Assembly: GCA_002307055.1 (NCBI GenBank)
Contig: DBTM01000044.1
Coordinates: forward strand, 1 to 41,302
Direction: 5' to 3'
Length of the DNA: 41,302 nucleotides
Origin: Clostridiales bacterium UBA1316
GTDB lineage: Bacteria > Bacillota > Clostridia > Oscillospirales > Oscillospiraceae
Shown one piece after another: positions 8,292-16,964 of the stretch; the stretch's first letter is position 1, and every line of letters starts with the position of its first letter. Both the position numbers and the translations under genes were made by a program. The notes beneath the pieces are model-generated. The model did not search any database. It saw nothing but the letters and a program-made list of their open reading frames with translations, and was not told the origin of the DNA.

Positions 8292-10613
8292 CTATTGGTG
8301 CTTGACCCTGTCCGATTCTTCGGCACGTTTGCCGTTGTTAAAGCCCTCGAGTGTGCTAAGATATCCTGTAATGCGTCGGATGCGTTCAAAACCGATATCT
8401 GCGTCGTTTTCACTTCGGCCGCAATGCGGGCATTCGTCCTTGATAATACCTGTGTACCCGCAGATGGGGTCGCGGTCGACGGGATGATTGATGGAGCCGT
8501 ACCCGATCCCGCACTTGGCCATATAACGGATAATCTTTTCAAACGCCTCCAGATTGTCAAGGGGGTCTCCGTCCATTTCGATGTAGCTGATATGCCCGGC
8601 GTTTGTCAGCGCATGGTAGGGCGCCTCCAGCTTTATCTTGTCAAACGCGTTGATTGGGAAATATACGGGGATATGAAAGCTGTTTGTATAATAATCCCTG
8701 TCGGTAACGCCCGGAATTTCGCCGTACTTTTTCTTGTCGATCTTCACAAAGCGTTCGGAAAGACTTTCGGCAGGCGTCGCAATGAGGGTAAAGTTCAAGC
8801 CTCTCTTTTTGGTTTCCGCGTCGCATCTGGCACGCATATGGCTGATAATCTCAAGGCCCAGATTCTGCGCCCGAGCACTTTCGCCGTGATGCTCACCGAT
8901 GAGTGCTTTGAGTGTTTCGGCAAGCCCGATAAAGCCGATGGACAATGTCCCGTGCATTAATACCTCGCGTACCTCGTCATTCCAGTTGAGCTTGTCGCTG
9001 TCCATCCACACGCCCTGTCCCATTAAGAATGGATAGTTATAGACGTGCTTGCGGCACTGTATCTCAAAGCGCTCAAGCAGCTGGTCGACAACGAGGTCAA
9101 GCTTGTGGTCCAGGTCCTCAAAAAATCTCGGAATGTCTCCCTTGGCTTTAATCGCAATACGCGGCAGGTTGACTGATGTGAACGACAGGTTCCCGCGCCC
9201 GGCGCAAATCTCTCTGGTTGAGTCATATACGTTTGCAATCACACGCGTGCGGCAGCCCATATAAGCGATTTCCGTCTCGGGATGGCCTTCCTTGTAATAT
9301 TTCAGATTATACGGCGCGTCCTGGAATGCAAAATTCGGGAACAGCCGTTTTGCCGAGCAATGGCAAGCCAGCTTGAATAAATCATAATTCGGTTCGCCGG
9401 GATTTAAATTAACGCCGTCTTTGACTCTGAATATCTGAATCGGGAATATGGGCGTCTCACCGTTGCCGAGACCGGCTTCGGTGGCAAGCATCACGTTTTT
9501 CATGACCATGCGACCCTCAGGCGACGTATCCATACCGTAGTTGATGGAACTGAACGGCGTCTGCGCGCCCGCGCGTGAATGCATGGTGTTGAGGTTATGG
9601 ATAAACGCTTCCATGGCCTGATATGTCGCTCTGTCGGTTTCCTTGGTGGCAAAGTACATTGCCAGCCGCTGCGCGTTTTTAACGCCTTCCTCATCGCCGA
9701 ATTTTGAGACGAGAATCGGCAGCTCTTCGAGAATATACGCATCATTATTTTCAAGTGTCGGTATTTTCCCGGTACGTACCTTGATGTCTGCAATCATCGC
9801 CTTGATATCTGCTTCAACGTCGTCCGTCAGCTCCTTCCAGAGCATGATCGCCTTGGCAAGATTCTGCCGATACAGGCGGACAAACGTCTTTTTTACGCCA
9901 TCGGCCATGCCGTAGTCAAAATTGACGATGCTCTGCCCGCCATGCTGGTCGTTCTGGTTCGACTGGATGGCAATACACGCCAGCGCTGAATAGGAGGCAA
10001 TATCGTTTGGCTCGCGCAGTGTACCGTGGCCGGTGGAAAAGCCGCCGTCAAAAAGCTTTAAAATATCGATCTGTGTGCAGGTCGTTGTCAGCGTTAAAAA
10101 ATCAAGGTCGTGGATATGGATATCCCCGTCCGTATGCGCTTTCGAATGATCCGGGTTCAAAACAAACATGGTATAAAACTGCTTGGCTCCTTCTGAGCCG
10201 TATTTAAGCATCGCACCCATAGCCGTATCGCCGTCAATGTTCGCATTTTCGCGTTTGACGTCGCTGTCCCGCGCATCGGCATAGGTAATTTCCTCATACG
10301 TCTGCATGAGCCGCGTGTTCATTTGACGGCGGCGGCTGCGCTGGTCCCTGTATAAAATATACGCTTTCGCTGTCGTGATATAGCCGTTATCCATGAGAAC
10401 CTTCTCAACGATATCCTGTATATGCTCTACATCCGGCACCTCGACACCCTCGACCTCGAGAATGGATAATACCTTTTCAGCGAGTGCGGTTGCCGTATCA
10501 TTATTATCCGGTCTGTAGGTTGCATCAAATGCTTTTTTAATGGCTTCCGCAATTTTGTAGACATCAAACGGTACGGTTCTGCCGTCCCTTTTCTTTATGC
10601 CGGTTATAGGCAT
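8292..10613 (-). CDS. nrdD: Anaerobic ribonucleoside-triphosphate reductase
   Basis: Class III ribonucleotide reductase of 773 aa, reducing NTPs to dNTPs without oxygen. An N-terminal ATP-cone (VKKRDG-like, here ITGIKKRDGRTVPFD) spans ~1-95 and gives allosteric control. The (beta/alpha)10 barrel follows. Near the C-terminus are zinc ligands DPICGYTG and DECPHCGRS and the glycyl-radical motif RRITGYLS. The start at 10613 (MPITG) is chosen because GAAGGGGTGAG precedes it; an in-frame ATG at 10667 would add 18 non-conserved residues. A sigma-A promoter and an NrdR box lie just upstream. Confidence 0.96.
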   Translation of the reverse strand: MPITGIKKRDGRTVPFDVYKIAEAIKKAFDATYRPDNNDTATALAEKVLSILEVEGVEVPDVEHIQDIVEKVLMDNGYITTAKAYILYRDQRSRRRQMNTRLMQTYEEITYADARDSDVKRENANIDGDTAMGAMLKYGSEGAKQFYTMFVLNPDHSKAHTDGDIHIHDLDFLTLTTTCTQIDILKLFDGGFSTGHGTLREPNDIASYSALACIAIQSNQNDQHGGQSIVNFDYGMADGVKKTFVRLYRQNLAKAIMLWKELTDDVEADIKAMIADIKVRTGKIPTLENNDAYILEELPILVSKFGDEEGVKNAQRLAMYFATKETDRATYQAMEAFIHNLNTMHSRAGAQTPFSSINYGMDTSPEGRMVMKNVMLATEAGLGNGETPIFPIQIFRVKDGVNLNPGEPNYDLFKLACHCSAKRLFPNFAFQDAPYNLKYYKEGHPETEIAYMGCRTRVIANVYDSTREICAGRGNLSFTSVNLPRIAIKAKGDIPRFFEDLDHKLDLVVDQLLERFEIQCRKHVYNYPFLMGQGVWMDSDKLNWNDEVREVLMHGTLSIGFIGLAETLKALIGEHHGESARAQNLGLEIISHMRARCDAETKKRGLNFTLIATPAESLSERFVKIDKKKYGEIPGVTDRDYYTNSFHIPVYFPINAFDKIKLEAPYHALTNAGHISYIEMDGDPLDNLEAFEKIIRYMAKCGIGYGSINHPVDRDPICGYTGIIKDECPHCGRSENDADIGFERIRRITGYLSTLEGFNNGKRAEESDRVKHQ

Positions 10614-10671
10614 GCCTCTCACCCCTTCAAAACTAAAAACACACATGTCCACCAAACAGTATATCACGTGA

Positions 10672-10687
10672 CCACTATATATAGTGC
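10672..10687. promoter_or_regulatory. NrdR box
   Basis: The 14-bp core CACTATATATAGTG (10673-10686) is a perfect palindrome matching the NrdR-box consensus acaCwATATATwGtgt. It lies ~60 bp before the nrdD start and just downstream of the inferred transcription start, where a bound ATP/dATP-loaded NrdR would block transcription. A second box at the usual three-turn spacing is not clear. nrdR itself is not in the window. Confidence 0.8.
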
Positions 10688-10710
10688 CGTGCTGATGGAT
10701 TGTATAAACA

Positions 10711-10739
10711 ATAATACAACTTCTAGATTCTCAAGTCAA
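10711..10739 (-). promoter_or_regulatory. Sigma-A promoter of nrdD
   Basis: Read on the minus strand, TTGACT (10739-10734) is followed after 17 nt by TATTAT (10716-10711). The expected start near 10704 places the NrdR box in the initially transcribed region. Confidence 0.7.
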
Positions 10740-10797
10740 GCCGTTATTTAAAATATACAGGTTCTTCCCTTATTTTTTCCATTCGGTATGAATCTGT

Positions 10798-10825
10798 TTG
10801 AAATATTTATGCAAAGTGTTACAAT
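10798..10825 (+). promoter_or_regulatory. Probable promoter of the DUF975 gene
   Basis: TTGAAA (10798-10803), a 16-nt spacer and TACAAT (10820-10825) lie 48 bp before the ATG. The match is good but the region is AT-rich. Confidence 0.55.
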
Positions 10826-10872
10826 GGTAAAAACTTTAATAAAAGTACAAATATTTTTTTGAGGTACCGTAC

Positions 10873-11604
10873 ATGATCGACAGACAAGCCGTGAAAACTG
10901 AAGCAAAGCAAAACATGAGCGGTAAAAAGCCGAGCGTGTTCTTGGTCGCCGCCATCTATCTCGCCATATTCACTGTGTTATCAGCGCTCTTGTATTCCAT
11001 TTCCGGTTATGAAAAATTCGTCAGTTTCATCCAGCAGATTATGCTTGTCAACCCGTACCCGACGTATGAAGAAGCTTCGGCGGCAATACCGTCTGTCACG
11101 TTAATCGCAGGTCTCCTGATGCTGGTAATTCTGATGACGCAATTCGTCCTTGAAGTCGGATTTATGGGGTATTGCCTCAGAATAACCAGGCACGAAGAGA
11201 CCGATATCAAAGTCCTGTTGGATGGTTTCGCCTTGTTTGGTAAAATTATTGTACTCGAGCTATTGCAGATAATTTTTGTTTTTCTCTGGTCTTTATTATT
11301 TATTGTTCCGGGGATTATTGCCTATTACAGTTATAGGCAGGCGTTCTATATTCTTTTAGACAATCCGGCGGCAAGCCCCGTTGAATGTATCCGCCAATCA
11401 AAACGGATTATGGCCGGATATAAGCTCAGTCTGCTGTTTCTCGATTTTTCCTTCATCGGCTGGCTCATTCTCGATCAAGCGATAAGGATATTGGCTGTCC
11501 TCCCTGTTTTTTCGATCTGGCTGGCGCCCTACACCGGTACCGCGCGTGCCGGCTTCTATACTCACCTTCTCTCAGGCGGCATCTCCGCAAATGAAGCGGA
11601 ATGA
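10873..11604 (+). CDS. DUF975 family integral membrane protein
   Basis: A 243-aa protein with about five to six TM helices. It starts with the amphipathic IDRQAVKTEAKQNM helix typical of DUF975. The central GYCLRITR, the FIVPGIIAYYSYRQAFYILLDN segment and SPVECIRQSKRIMAGYK are the family's conserved cytoplasmic loop. The molecular function of DUF975 is unknown. GAGGT precedes ATG 10873. It stands alone between nrdD (divergent) and a convergent YbhN-like gene. Confidence 0.85.
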   Translation: MIDRQAVKTEAKQNMSGKKPSVFLVAAIYLAIFTVLSALLYSISGYEKFVSFIQQIMLVNPYPTYEEASAAIPSVTLIAGLLMLVILMTQFVLEVGFMGYCLRITRHEETDIKVLLDGFALFGKIIVLELLQIIFVFLWSLLFIVPGIIAYYSYRQAFYILLDNPAASPVECIRQSKRIMAGYKLSLLFLDFSFIGWLILDQAIRILAVLPVFSIWLAPYTGTARAGFYTHLLSGGISANEAE

Positions 11605-11621
11605 AATTGACGCGCACCAAG

Positions 11622-11654
11622 AATGAGCTGCCGGAGATTCTCCGTCAGCTCATT
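11622..11654. terminator. Long hairpin between convergent genes
   Basis: AATGAGCTGCCGGAG (11622-11636) pairs with CTCCGTCAGCTCATT (11640-11654) with a single mismatch and a 3-nt loop. There is no T-run on either side, so it may act as a bidirectional 3'-end stabiliser more than as an efficient terminator. Confidence 0.55.
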
Positions 11655-11669
11655 AAAGTAATATTGGGG

Positions 11670-12593
11670 CTATTCTTTCTCAGCTTTTTTCAGAGCGCTT
11701 CGAACCGCTCCCCCGTATTTCCCGTGAATAGCCTTTACATAAAGAAAAACGCCAAGCGGCAGGAGCGCCATATATTGAATGAGATGCAGCAGGATGCTCA
11801 CTTTGAGCGCGTCTTGACTGGCGATGCCAAACCCGCTGAGGGCAAGGATCACACCGGATTCGAAGAGGCCAATACCTCCGGGAGAGGCGGGTATGAGGTT
11901 AAATATACTCGTCGTCACAAAAAGGGCAAAAGCCATTCGGATCGATTCGAATAACGTATAGCCGCATGCCATAAGGCCAAACCAGAATGCCGAGATCTGG
12001 ATAATCCACGACAGGGCAACCCACGCTGTCATCTTCATGAGCGATATATTCAGGTATTCTTTGACGTAATCCTTGATTGCAGGTATGAAAAAGATGAGCG
12101 CCGCCATAGCCGCAAGCAGCCCTAAGCAGCAATACAGCAAAATCCACATCCAATGCAGCATCGTTTTATCTGTTATCCCCGCAAAAGGCACCGTCAAAGC
12201 CGCAATAATAATAACAACAACAGTGTCTGAAAGGATCGTGATGACAACCAGCTTCGACCGCCGGGCCACACTGTAGCTGCTCGGGAAGAAAGCCAGCCTT
12301 AAGCCTTCGCCCGCATGCATAGGCAGCACCATATTGAGCGCGTGCCCGATCCCGACCACCTCAAGCGCCGTCATATCATCCATTTCCGGATCGACGCCTC
12401 TAGAAAATGCATAGCCGCGTATGACATTGGAATAGATATAAATCATAACAGCAAAAGCAACAAATAACCAGTTGATATGCGGCGGTAAATCGACGCTCAT
12501 CTTAAATTTATCAAGCACAATACATGAGAAAACGACAACCACCGCTGTAATGATTATGCCGAATATCAGCTGGAGCTTCATTTTTCTGCTCAT
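11670..12593 (-). CDS. YbhN/lysylphosphatidylglycerol synthase TM-domain protein
   Basis: A 307-aa polytopic membrane protein (about eight TM helices) of the family that includes the flippase half of MprF and stand-alone YbhN proteins. Family-like elements are GIGHALNMVLPMHAGEGLR (~80-100), where related proteins have the conserved N-x-x-P-x-x-x-G-E pattern, and LIPASPGGIGLFE in the C-terminal third. No aminoacyl-transferase domain is attached, so lipid transport is the best guess but the substrate is unknown. The start at 12593 (MSRKMK) follows GGGGAG; the longer frame from 12653 lacks a ribosome binding site. Confidence 0.8.
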   Translation of the reverse strand: MSRKMKLQLIFGIIITAVVVVFSCIVLDKFKMSVDLPPHINWLFVAFAVMIYIYSNVIRGYAFSRGVDPEMDDMTALEVVGIGHALNMVLPMHAGEGLRLAFFPSSYSVARRSKLVVITILSDTVVVIIIAALTVPFAGITDKTMLHWMWILLYCCLGLLAAMAALIFFIPAIKDYVKEYLNISLMKMTAWVALSWIIQISAFWFGLMACGYTLFESIRMAFALFVTTSIFNLIPASPGGIGLFESGVILALSGFGIASQDALKVSILLHLIQYMALLPLGVFLYVKAIHGKYGGAVRSALKKAEKE

Positions 12594-12847
12594 CCGTATA
12601 CTCCCCTGCAAGTTTCCGCCAAATATAAAAATAATCCGCCTCGCATGAGGCAAATCTGTATCCGTATTATTATCAGACGAAGTCTAAAAAAATAACTGTT
12701 TCGTCACGATGAAAATCCTTTCTAATTCTACCATGATTTATTATTTTGGCAATGGTTATTTGTCATTTGAGAACCTGCTGTCTCAAGTCCTGATTTGTCA
12801 CCCGCGCGAATATATATTAGTTATAAGCCTGAAAAGGATATGATCAG

Positions 12848-13357
12848 ATGGACAGCCGTTTTGAAGAGGACTTTCGTACCGTTCGGGGTTATCAGCTTAT
12901 CAATCAGCAGGACGGACGGCTGACGCCTGCGCTTGAGGATTATCTCGAAATGGCTTACAGACTGTGCCGGCAAAACAGTTATGCCCGAGTCAATAAGCTG
13001 TCGGAACTCCTCCACGTCAGACCGTCCTCCGCCTCAAAGATGATTTCCAAACTCGCTCTTCTCGGTTATCTGGAGTACGACAGGTACGAAATTATTCTGC
13101 TGACAGAAAAGGGGCGGGAAAAAGGTGCTTATCTGCTCAAACGCCATGATGTCGTCGAAAGCTTTCTAAAGCTTATCGGCTGCCAAAATCCTCTTGAAGA
13201 GACAGAACTGATTGAGCATTCCTTGAGCGCTTCCACCGTTACAGCTTTGAGCAGCCTGCTCGATTACTTCCTGTCGGACACCTCTGCAAAGGACAGCTTT
13301 AATAACTATATGGTGAAAAGCAATCAAAACAGTTCAATATATTCAGCGGGCGGATAA
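12848..13357 (+). CDS. DtxR/MntR-type metal-dependent transcriptional regulator
   Basis: A 169-aa DNA-binding protein. After a 25-residue extension comes LTPALEDYLEMAYRL, aligned with the first helix of MntR, whose Asp and Glu bind metal. The winged helix follows, with RVNKLSELLHVRPSSASKMISKL as its recognition part. The dimerisation region has KRHDVVESFL and ETELIEHSLS, carrying the remaining His/Glu metal ligands in the expected order. There is no C-terminal SH3 domain, as in MntR. The gene it controls is not evident; no metal transporter is adjacent. The ribosome binding site is AAAAGGA before ATG 12848. Confidence 0.85.
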   Translation: MDSRFEEDFRTVRGYQLINQQDGRLTPALEDYLEMAYRLCRQNSYARVNKLSELLHVRPSSASKMISKLALLGYLEYDRYEIILLTEKGREKGAYLLKRHDVVESFLKLIGCQNPLEETELIEHSLSASTVTALSSLLDYFLSDTSAKDSFNNYMVKSNQNSSIYSAGG

Positions 13358-13380
13358 TGGGAATCCGACCGCCGTTTTCT
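13349..13380 (+). terminator. Possible terminator of the DtxR-type gene
   Basis: CGGAT (13351-13355) pairs with ATCCG (13363-13367), extended outward by GG/CC past a bulged A, and GTTTTCT follows. It overlaps the last codons of the gene and sits between convergent genes. The stem is short. Confidence 0.35.
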
Positions 13381-13387
13381 ATATTTT

Positions 13388-14182
13388 TCAGCAGGACAGA
13401 ATGTATCCGCCGTCGATGATCTGGACGGTGCCCGTGACCTGCGCCGCGGCGGGTGACGCGAGATAGACAGCCATCGCACCTACTTCGACAGGTTCGCCGA
13501 ACCGCCCGGCGGGCATCTGATTAATGATATAAGCGAGCTGATCTTTAGGGATGAACTCGGAAAGATCGGTGTTAGTAAATCCCGGCGCAATCGCATTGAC
13601 GCGGATATTATATTTACCGAGTTCGACCGCCATGCAGTGTGTAAAGTGATTGGCTGCTGCCTTCGCGCTTGAATACGGACTCATAGGCTGTGTCTTGTTG
13701 ACGATGAGACCGGCGTTCGAGGTAATATTGATGATGGCACCGCCCTTTGCGGCATCCCGCATCCGCTTGCCGACCTCATAGGTCATATTCACCGTACCAT
13801 TCAGGTCGGTATTGAGGACCTTATACCAATCGCTGATATCCTCGTCCATATCTAAAAGCTCGCTGAAACAGGTGATACCGGCGTTGTTGACAAGGATATC
13901 GATACCATCAAAGTCTTCCCAGGCTTGTTTGACAGCCGCGCGTACGCTCTCCAGCTTGGTGACATCGCAGGAAAAGCTTTCATATTTCCCGCCGTATTGC
14001 CGCAGCTCGGCAAGCGCCTCCTGCGCCCTGACTGCATCGCGGCATAAAATTGCGATATCAGCGCCGCTCTCAGCCATCGCGCATGCGATTCCGAGGCCCA
14101 GGCCGCGGTTGCCGCCTGTGATAAGGGCTTTCTTGCCATTGAGGCTGAAAGCATTTTTTATGCTGGTAATTGGTTGGATCAT
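13388..14182 (-). CDS. Short-chain dehydrogenase/reductase
   Basis: A 264-aa classical SDR. The nucleotide-binding motif is TGGNRGLGLG (~22-31), with CDVT after beta-3, NNAG near residue 88, ITSNAG with the catalytic Ser region, and YSSAK as the catalytic Tyr-x-x-x-Lys. The C-terminal APGFTNTDLSEF and VTGTVQIIDGGYILSC are usual. Residue order resembles gluconate 5-dehydrogenase/FabG-like enzymes, but the substrate cannot be read. The start at 14182 is preferred to 14200 because AAAGGA lies nine bases before it. Only 22 nt separate it from the kinase gene, so it is probably the third gene of that operon. Confidence 0.88.
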   Translation of the reverse strand: MIQPITSIKNAFSLNGKKALITGGNRGLGLGIACAMAESGADIAILCRDAVRAQEALAELRQYGGKYESFSCDVTKLESVRAAVKQAWEDFDGIDILVNNAGITCFSELLDMDEDISDWYKVLNTDLNGTVNMTYEVGKRMRDAAKGGAIINITSNAGLIVNKTQPMSPYSSAKAAANHFTHCMAVELGKYNIRVNAIAPGFTNTDLSEFIPKDQLAYIINQMPAGRFGEPVEVGAMAVYLASPAAAQVTGTVQIIDGGYILSC

Positions 14183-14204
14183 GATAATGAATCCTTTCAT
14201 GCTT

Positions 14205-15131
14205 TTATTTCAATTCCGGCGCGGTTTTCTCCCTGTATAATTTCTTCAATGCTATACTGACTTCCGCAACAGAAACATACCGTAAGCCTGTATCCTCTGC
14301 GAGCATTTTACTTAAAATCGCATTATAGTCATATTCACTACAGTACTTTTCATCGCAATAGGTATTTCCGCAGAGGAGAAAACGATCCATAGACGCGCTC
14401 TCTCCAGTTACCATTTCAAATAAAATGGCCCCGAGCGAATAAATATCCGATCGTTTGCCGACCATCTCCAGCATATTAAAAACAACTTCAGGCGCCGAAT
14501 AGTTTTCGGTATAGTTGTTAACCCACTTGCCATCTTCGATCATAGAAGAACCGAAGTCAAAAAGATAAACAGACCCAAGCGCGTCTACAATAAAATTATG
14601 CGGCTTCAGGTCCAGATGGCAATATTCGTCGTCAATACTGTGGAGAAACCCGACAACCCGCAATATCTGCGTAAAAATGTCTTTAATCTCAAGTGTTGTC
14701 ATTCTTCTCTTGCTGATATATTCGCTGAGCAGCTCTCCTTTAATATGGTTCATGGCAATATACGCGGTATTATTATAATCGCCGAAGGAATCCATATCCG
14801 GAATGCGGTTGTTTTCGATGTTTTTATCCTGAATTGCTGCCAGACAATCGATCTCATTTTCGAAGAGTTTTTTCATCGTCGTCACGTCTGCATCCGTAAA
14901 AATCAGTTCGCCCGAAGCATTCCTCGTAAACTTCACGCGCAGCGGCGCGAGCTCTTTGAGCAGCACTTTTTTATTAAAGCACCGTTTCGGATTATTTTCC
15001 TGATCGCAGTAAAGTCTCTGAGCTTCATAAATAAGGGATGTTCCGCCTCTGGCAAGCAGCCGATGGATCGTATAGGTATCATTGCTGAGGAAAACCGTAT
15101 CGCCGCTTTTTAAGGGAACTCTTTTATCCAT
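14205..15131 (-). CDS. Soluble Ser/Thr protein kinase (Hanks-type)
   Basis: A 308-aa protein that is almost only a kinase domain. The glycine loop is ARGGTSLIYEA (~27-37). The ATP-anchoring Lys is K59 in VLLKEL, after an inserted ~15-residue Cys-containing loop. The catalytic loop HLDLKPHNF (~172-180) has HLD instead of HRD, with Asp174 and Asn179 intact. DFG is at 192-194 and SAPEV at ~212-216. Catalytic residues are all present, so activity is expected. There is no TM helix and no PASTA domain, unlike the usual PrkC of Bacillota. ATG 15131 follows GGAGGGAAG and overlaps the upstream gene by 8 nt, implying coupled translation and a direct partnership. Confidence 0.9.
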   Translation of the reverse strand: MDKRVPLKSGDTVFLSNDTYTIHRLLARGGTSLIYEAQRLYCDQENNPKRCFNKKVLLKELAPLRVKFTRNASGELIFTDADVTTMKKLFENEIDCLAAIQDKNIENNRIPDMDSFGDYNNTAYIAMNHIKGELLSEYISKRRMTTLEIKDIFTQILRVVGFLHSIDDEYCHLDLKPHNFIVDALGSVYLFDFGSSMIEDGKWVNNYTENYSAPEVVFNMLEMVGKRSDIYSLGAILFEMVTGESASMDRFLLCGNTYCDEKYCSEYDYNAILSKMLAEDTGLRYVSVAEVSIALKKLYREKTAPELK

Positions 15132-16770
15132 GGCAGCTTCCCTCCGCATTCCTCTTCCGGTCGTTATGGAGATATCCGATCAGCGCGCTGTCCTCCGAAA
15201 AGCCGAATTTATCCTTGAGTATTTGCGCAAAGCCGCTGGCCTGTGCGTCCCCGCCGGCGCGCAGCACCCCGCCGAAGTATTCGGAATAATTTAAAATATG
15301 CGATTTCACAAGATTCTCGGCCAGAGCCTTCAATATTGCCTGATCCTCCGTCTTGATATCAAGACCTGTATTTTTCGCGTAACTCAGTAAATTGCGCGAA
15401 ATAATTTTTACAAGCTCCAGATAAAGCTCGCCGAGGTCTTCATAAAGATATTCCTGGTTATCCTCTGACGGAATAACGAATGATTCAACAAAATCATACA
15501 GGTCACCGAAAACTGAGACACCGCTCTTTTTGTTGATTAGCAGCTCCTTGGCAATGATATAGACGATGGAGTCTTCATTATTGTCAAAGATGCATTTACC
15601 GGCTTTTTTAAGCAGTGTGTTATATATCTGAATCGTCATTTTCCGAAACAGAAACGAGAATGCCGTCAGTGTCGTGAGCTCGGGCAGCGTGATGCCTAAA
15701 ACATAATTGTAGTGTGATTTCGTTGAAAGCCCGTATTCATTGCAGAGCTCTGCAATGTTCCTGAACCCTTCATAAGCAACCAGCTGATTATAAAAAACCG
15801 CAAAGCTCCTGATGCTGCTGAATGTCTGGCTGATAAAGCCATCGAGCTGATGCCAGTGCAAATGATCCAGCTTATTCGTCATATACTGCGTAAAAACCGA
15901 ATTATGGTCAACACGCAAAGCTTTGGCTGCCGGATAATCCCCCTCGTCGGTATATGTATCGACATTCACAGAATCCAGCAGAATTCTAATGCTGTCCTCA
16001 TGGATGACATCCAGCTCAAGCAGAAATCTCAGATACTCCATTTTTTCGCTGACATCCAAATCCAGCGCCGTAAAAAGGCGCATCACCTGCGTGTGGTTGA
16101 GGACTATTTTCACGCTTTTCTGTCCGTTGAATGCATTATAATAATATTTATTATTTTCGGAGTCGAGCTGCGCCGAAACAAGTCCTGCCCGCTCCAATAT
16201 TTTCTTTTTATCATAGTCTTTGGCAGCGCAAAGCTTAATAAAGTAATCACTGAATCGTTTAGCGATGTCCTTTTCGCTGCGGTAAGAAACTGTCATCAAT
16301 GCGGCCTGTTCTCTGAAGCCATATTGAAAGAGCTTTTTACTCACATCATCAATGCTCTTAATATTATTCAAACCGCAAAAAATAATAAATTCCTTGAGAT
16401 TCTTCAAGTAATTTCCGTACCCGGCGGCTCTGAGTAATGTGTGCGCCGTCTCGGTATCCAGTTCAAGGCAGACAGCCATGAGCAGCAGCATATCTTTCGA
16501 TGGAATCTTAATGCATTTTCCGACAATCTTTTGAGTGGCTTCGTCCTTCTCTTTTCTGTAAAAGTCAAGGGATCCCATGCCGAGCTTGTCTGTAATTCTC
16601 TTCAGGTTTTCAATATGAATAACGCCGTCTTCATCAATGATCGGGCAATTGACATTTTGAGCGTTTTGTACAAGGACTTCATGAAATGTCTGATTAAACA
16701 GTGCCAGCCGCGCCTCATTTGTCATCACGCCGTTCATTTTCGGCAAGATATCATATAAATATTGTTTCAT
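15124..16770 (-). CDS. Kinase-partner protein with three degenerate HTH/XRE-like repeats
   Basis: A 548-aa soluble, helical protein. I do not recognise it as a named family. Three ~95-residue units can be seen at about 54-150, 173-270 and 324-425. Each has an HTH-like start (KRITDKLGMGSLDFYRK; KKILERAGLVSAQL; AELCNEYGLSTKSHYNYVL) and then a Leu-rich helix pair. Unit 1 has PSKDMLLLMAVCLELD then AHTLLRAAGYGNYLKN, and unit 3 has LPELTTLTAFSFLF then YNTLLKKAGKCIFDNN. Unit 1 resembles the stretch (R/K)DxLLxLAxxLxL..ExxxLLxxAGY found after XRE domains in many clostridial regulators. It overlaps the kinase gene and is likely its substrate, scaffold or sensor. Confidence 0.75.
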   Translation of the reverse strand: MKQYLYDILPKMNGVMTNEARLALFNQTFHEVLVQNAQNVNCPIIDEDGVIHIENLKRITDKLGMGSLDFYRKEKDEATQKIVGKCIKIPSKDMLLLMAVCLELDTETAHTLLRAAGYGNYLKNLKEFIIFCGLNNIKSIDDVSKKLFQYGFREQAALMTVSYRSEKDIAKRFSDYFIKLCAAKDYDKKKILERAGLVSAQLDSENNKYYYNAFNGQKSVKIVLNHTQVMRLFTALDLDVSEKMEYLRFLLELDVIHEDSIRILLDSVNVDTYTDEGDYPAAKALRVDHNSVFTQYMTNKLDHLHWHQLDGFISQTFSSIRSFAVFYNQLVAYEGFRNIAELCNEYGLSTKSHYNYVLGITLPELTTLTAFSFLFRKMTIQIYNTLLKKAGKCIFDNNEDSIVYIIAKELLINKKSGVSVFGDLYDFVESFVIPSEDNQEYLYEDLGELYLELVKIISRNLLSYAKNTGLDIKTEDQAILKALAENLVKSHILNYSEYFGGVLRAGGDAQASGFAQILKDKFGFSEDSALIGYLHNDRKRNAEGSCHG

Positions 16771-16795
16771 CCATTCACCACATCCTGTATATCAG

Positions 16796-16834
16796 CTTAA
16801 GAAAAAGCATCGAAAGATTCATTTTCGATGCTTT
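16796..16834 (-). terminator. Attenuator-like terminator in the kinase operon leader
   Basis: A perfect 12-bp stem, AAAGCATCGAAA (16804-16815) with TTTCGATGCTTT (16823-16834), is followed on the minus strand by TTCTT, giving GCTTTTTCTT. It lies ~35 nt after the inferred transcription start and ~30 nt before the 548-aa gene. No minus-strand gene lies upstream that it could serve, so conditional read-through is plausible. Confidence 0.7.
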
Positions 16835-16878
16835 CTGTCACTCCCACCCAGCAGCAGGAATTTATTTCTGTTGTTTGA

Positions 16879-16907
16879 ATTATATCACAAACACGTTTTT
16901 TTGTAAA
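16879..16907 (-). promoter_or_regulatory. Promoter of the HTH-repeat/kinase/SDR operon
   Basis: On the minus strand TTTACA (16907-16902), a 17-nt spacer and a perfect TATAAT (16884-16879) are present, with an extended -10 TG. Expected start near 16872. It is divergent from the marR promoter 60 bp away. Confidence 0.82.
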
Positions 16908-16964
16908 TAAAATCATGCCATCCTCTCAAACGCACAACTGGGGTTATTTTTGCAAAATTGACTG

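Noticed and set aside
8022..8960. A 312-aa plus-strand ORF opposite nrdG and nrdD
   Set aside because: It is antisense to two well-conserved genes and shows no domain; a codon-bias shadow.
12767..12786. TTGAGA/TCTCAA inverted repeat upstream of the DtxR-type gene
   Set aside because: The arms are only 6 bp and do not resemble a known DtxR or MntR operator; no reliable promoter could be aligned with it.
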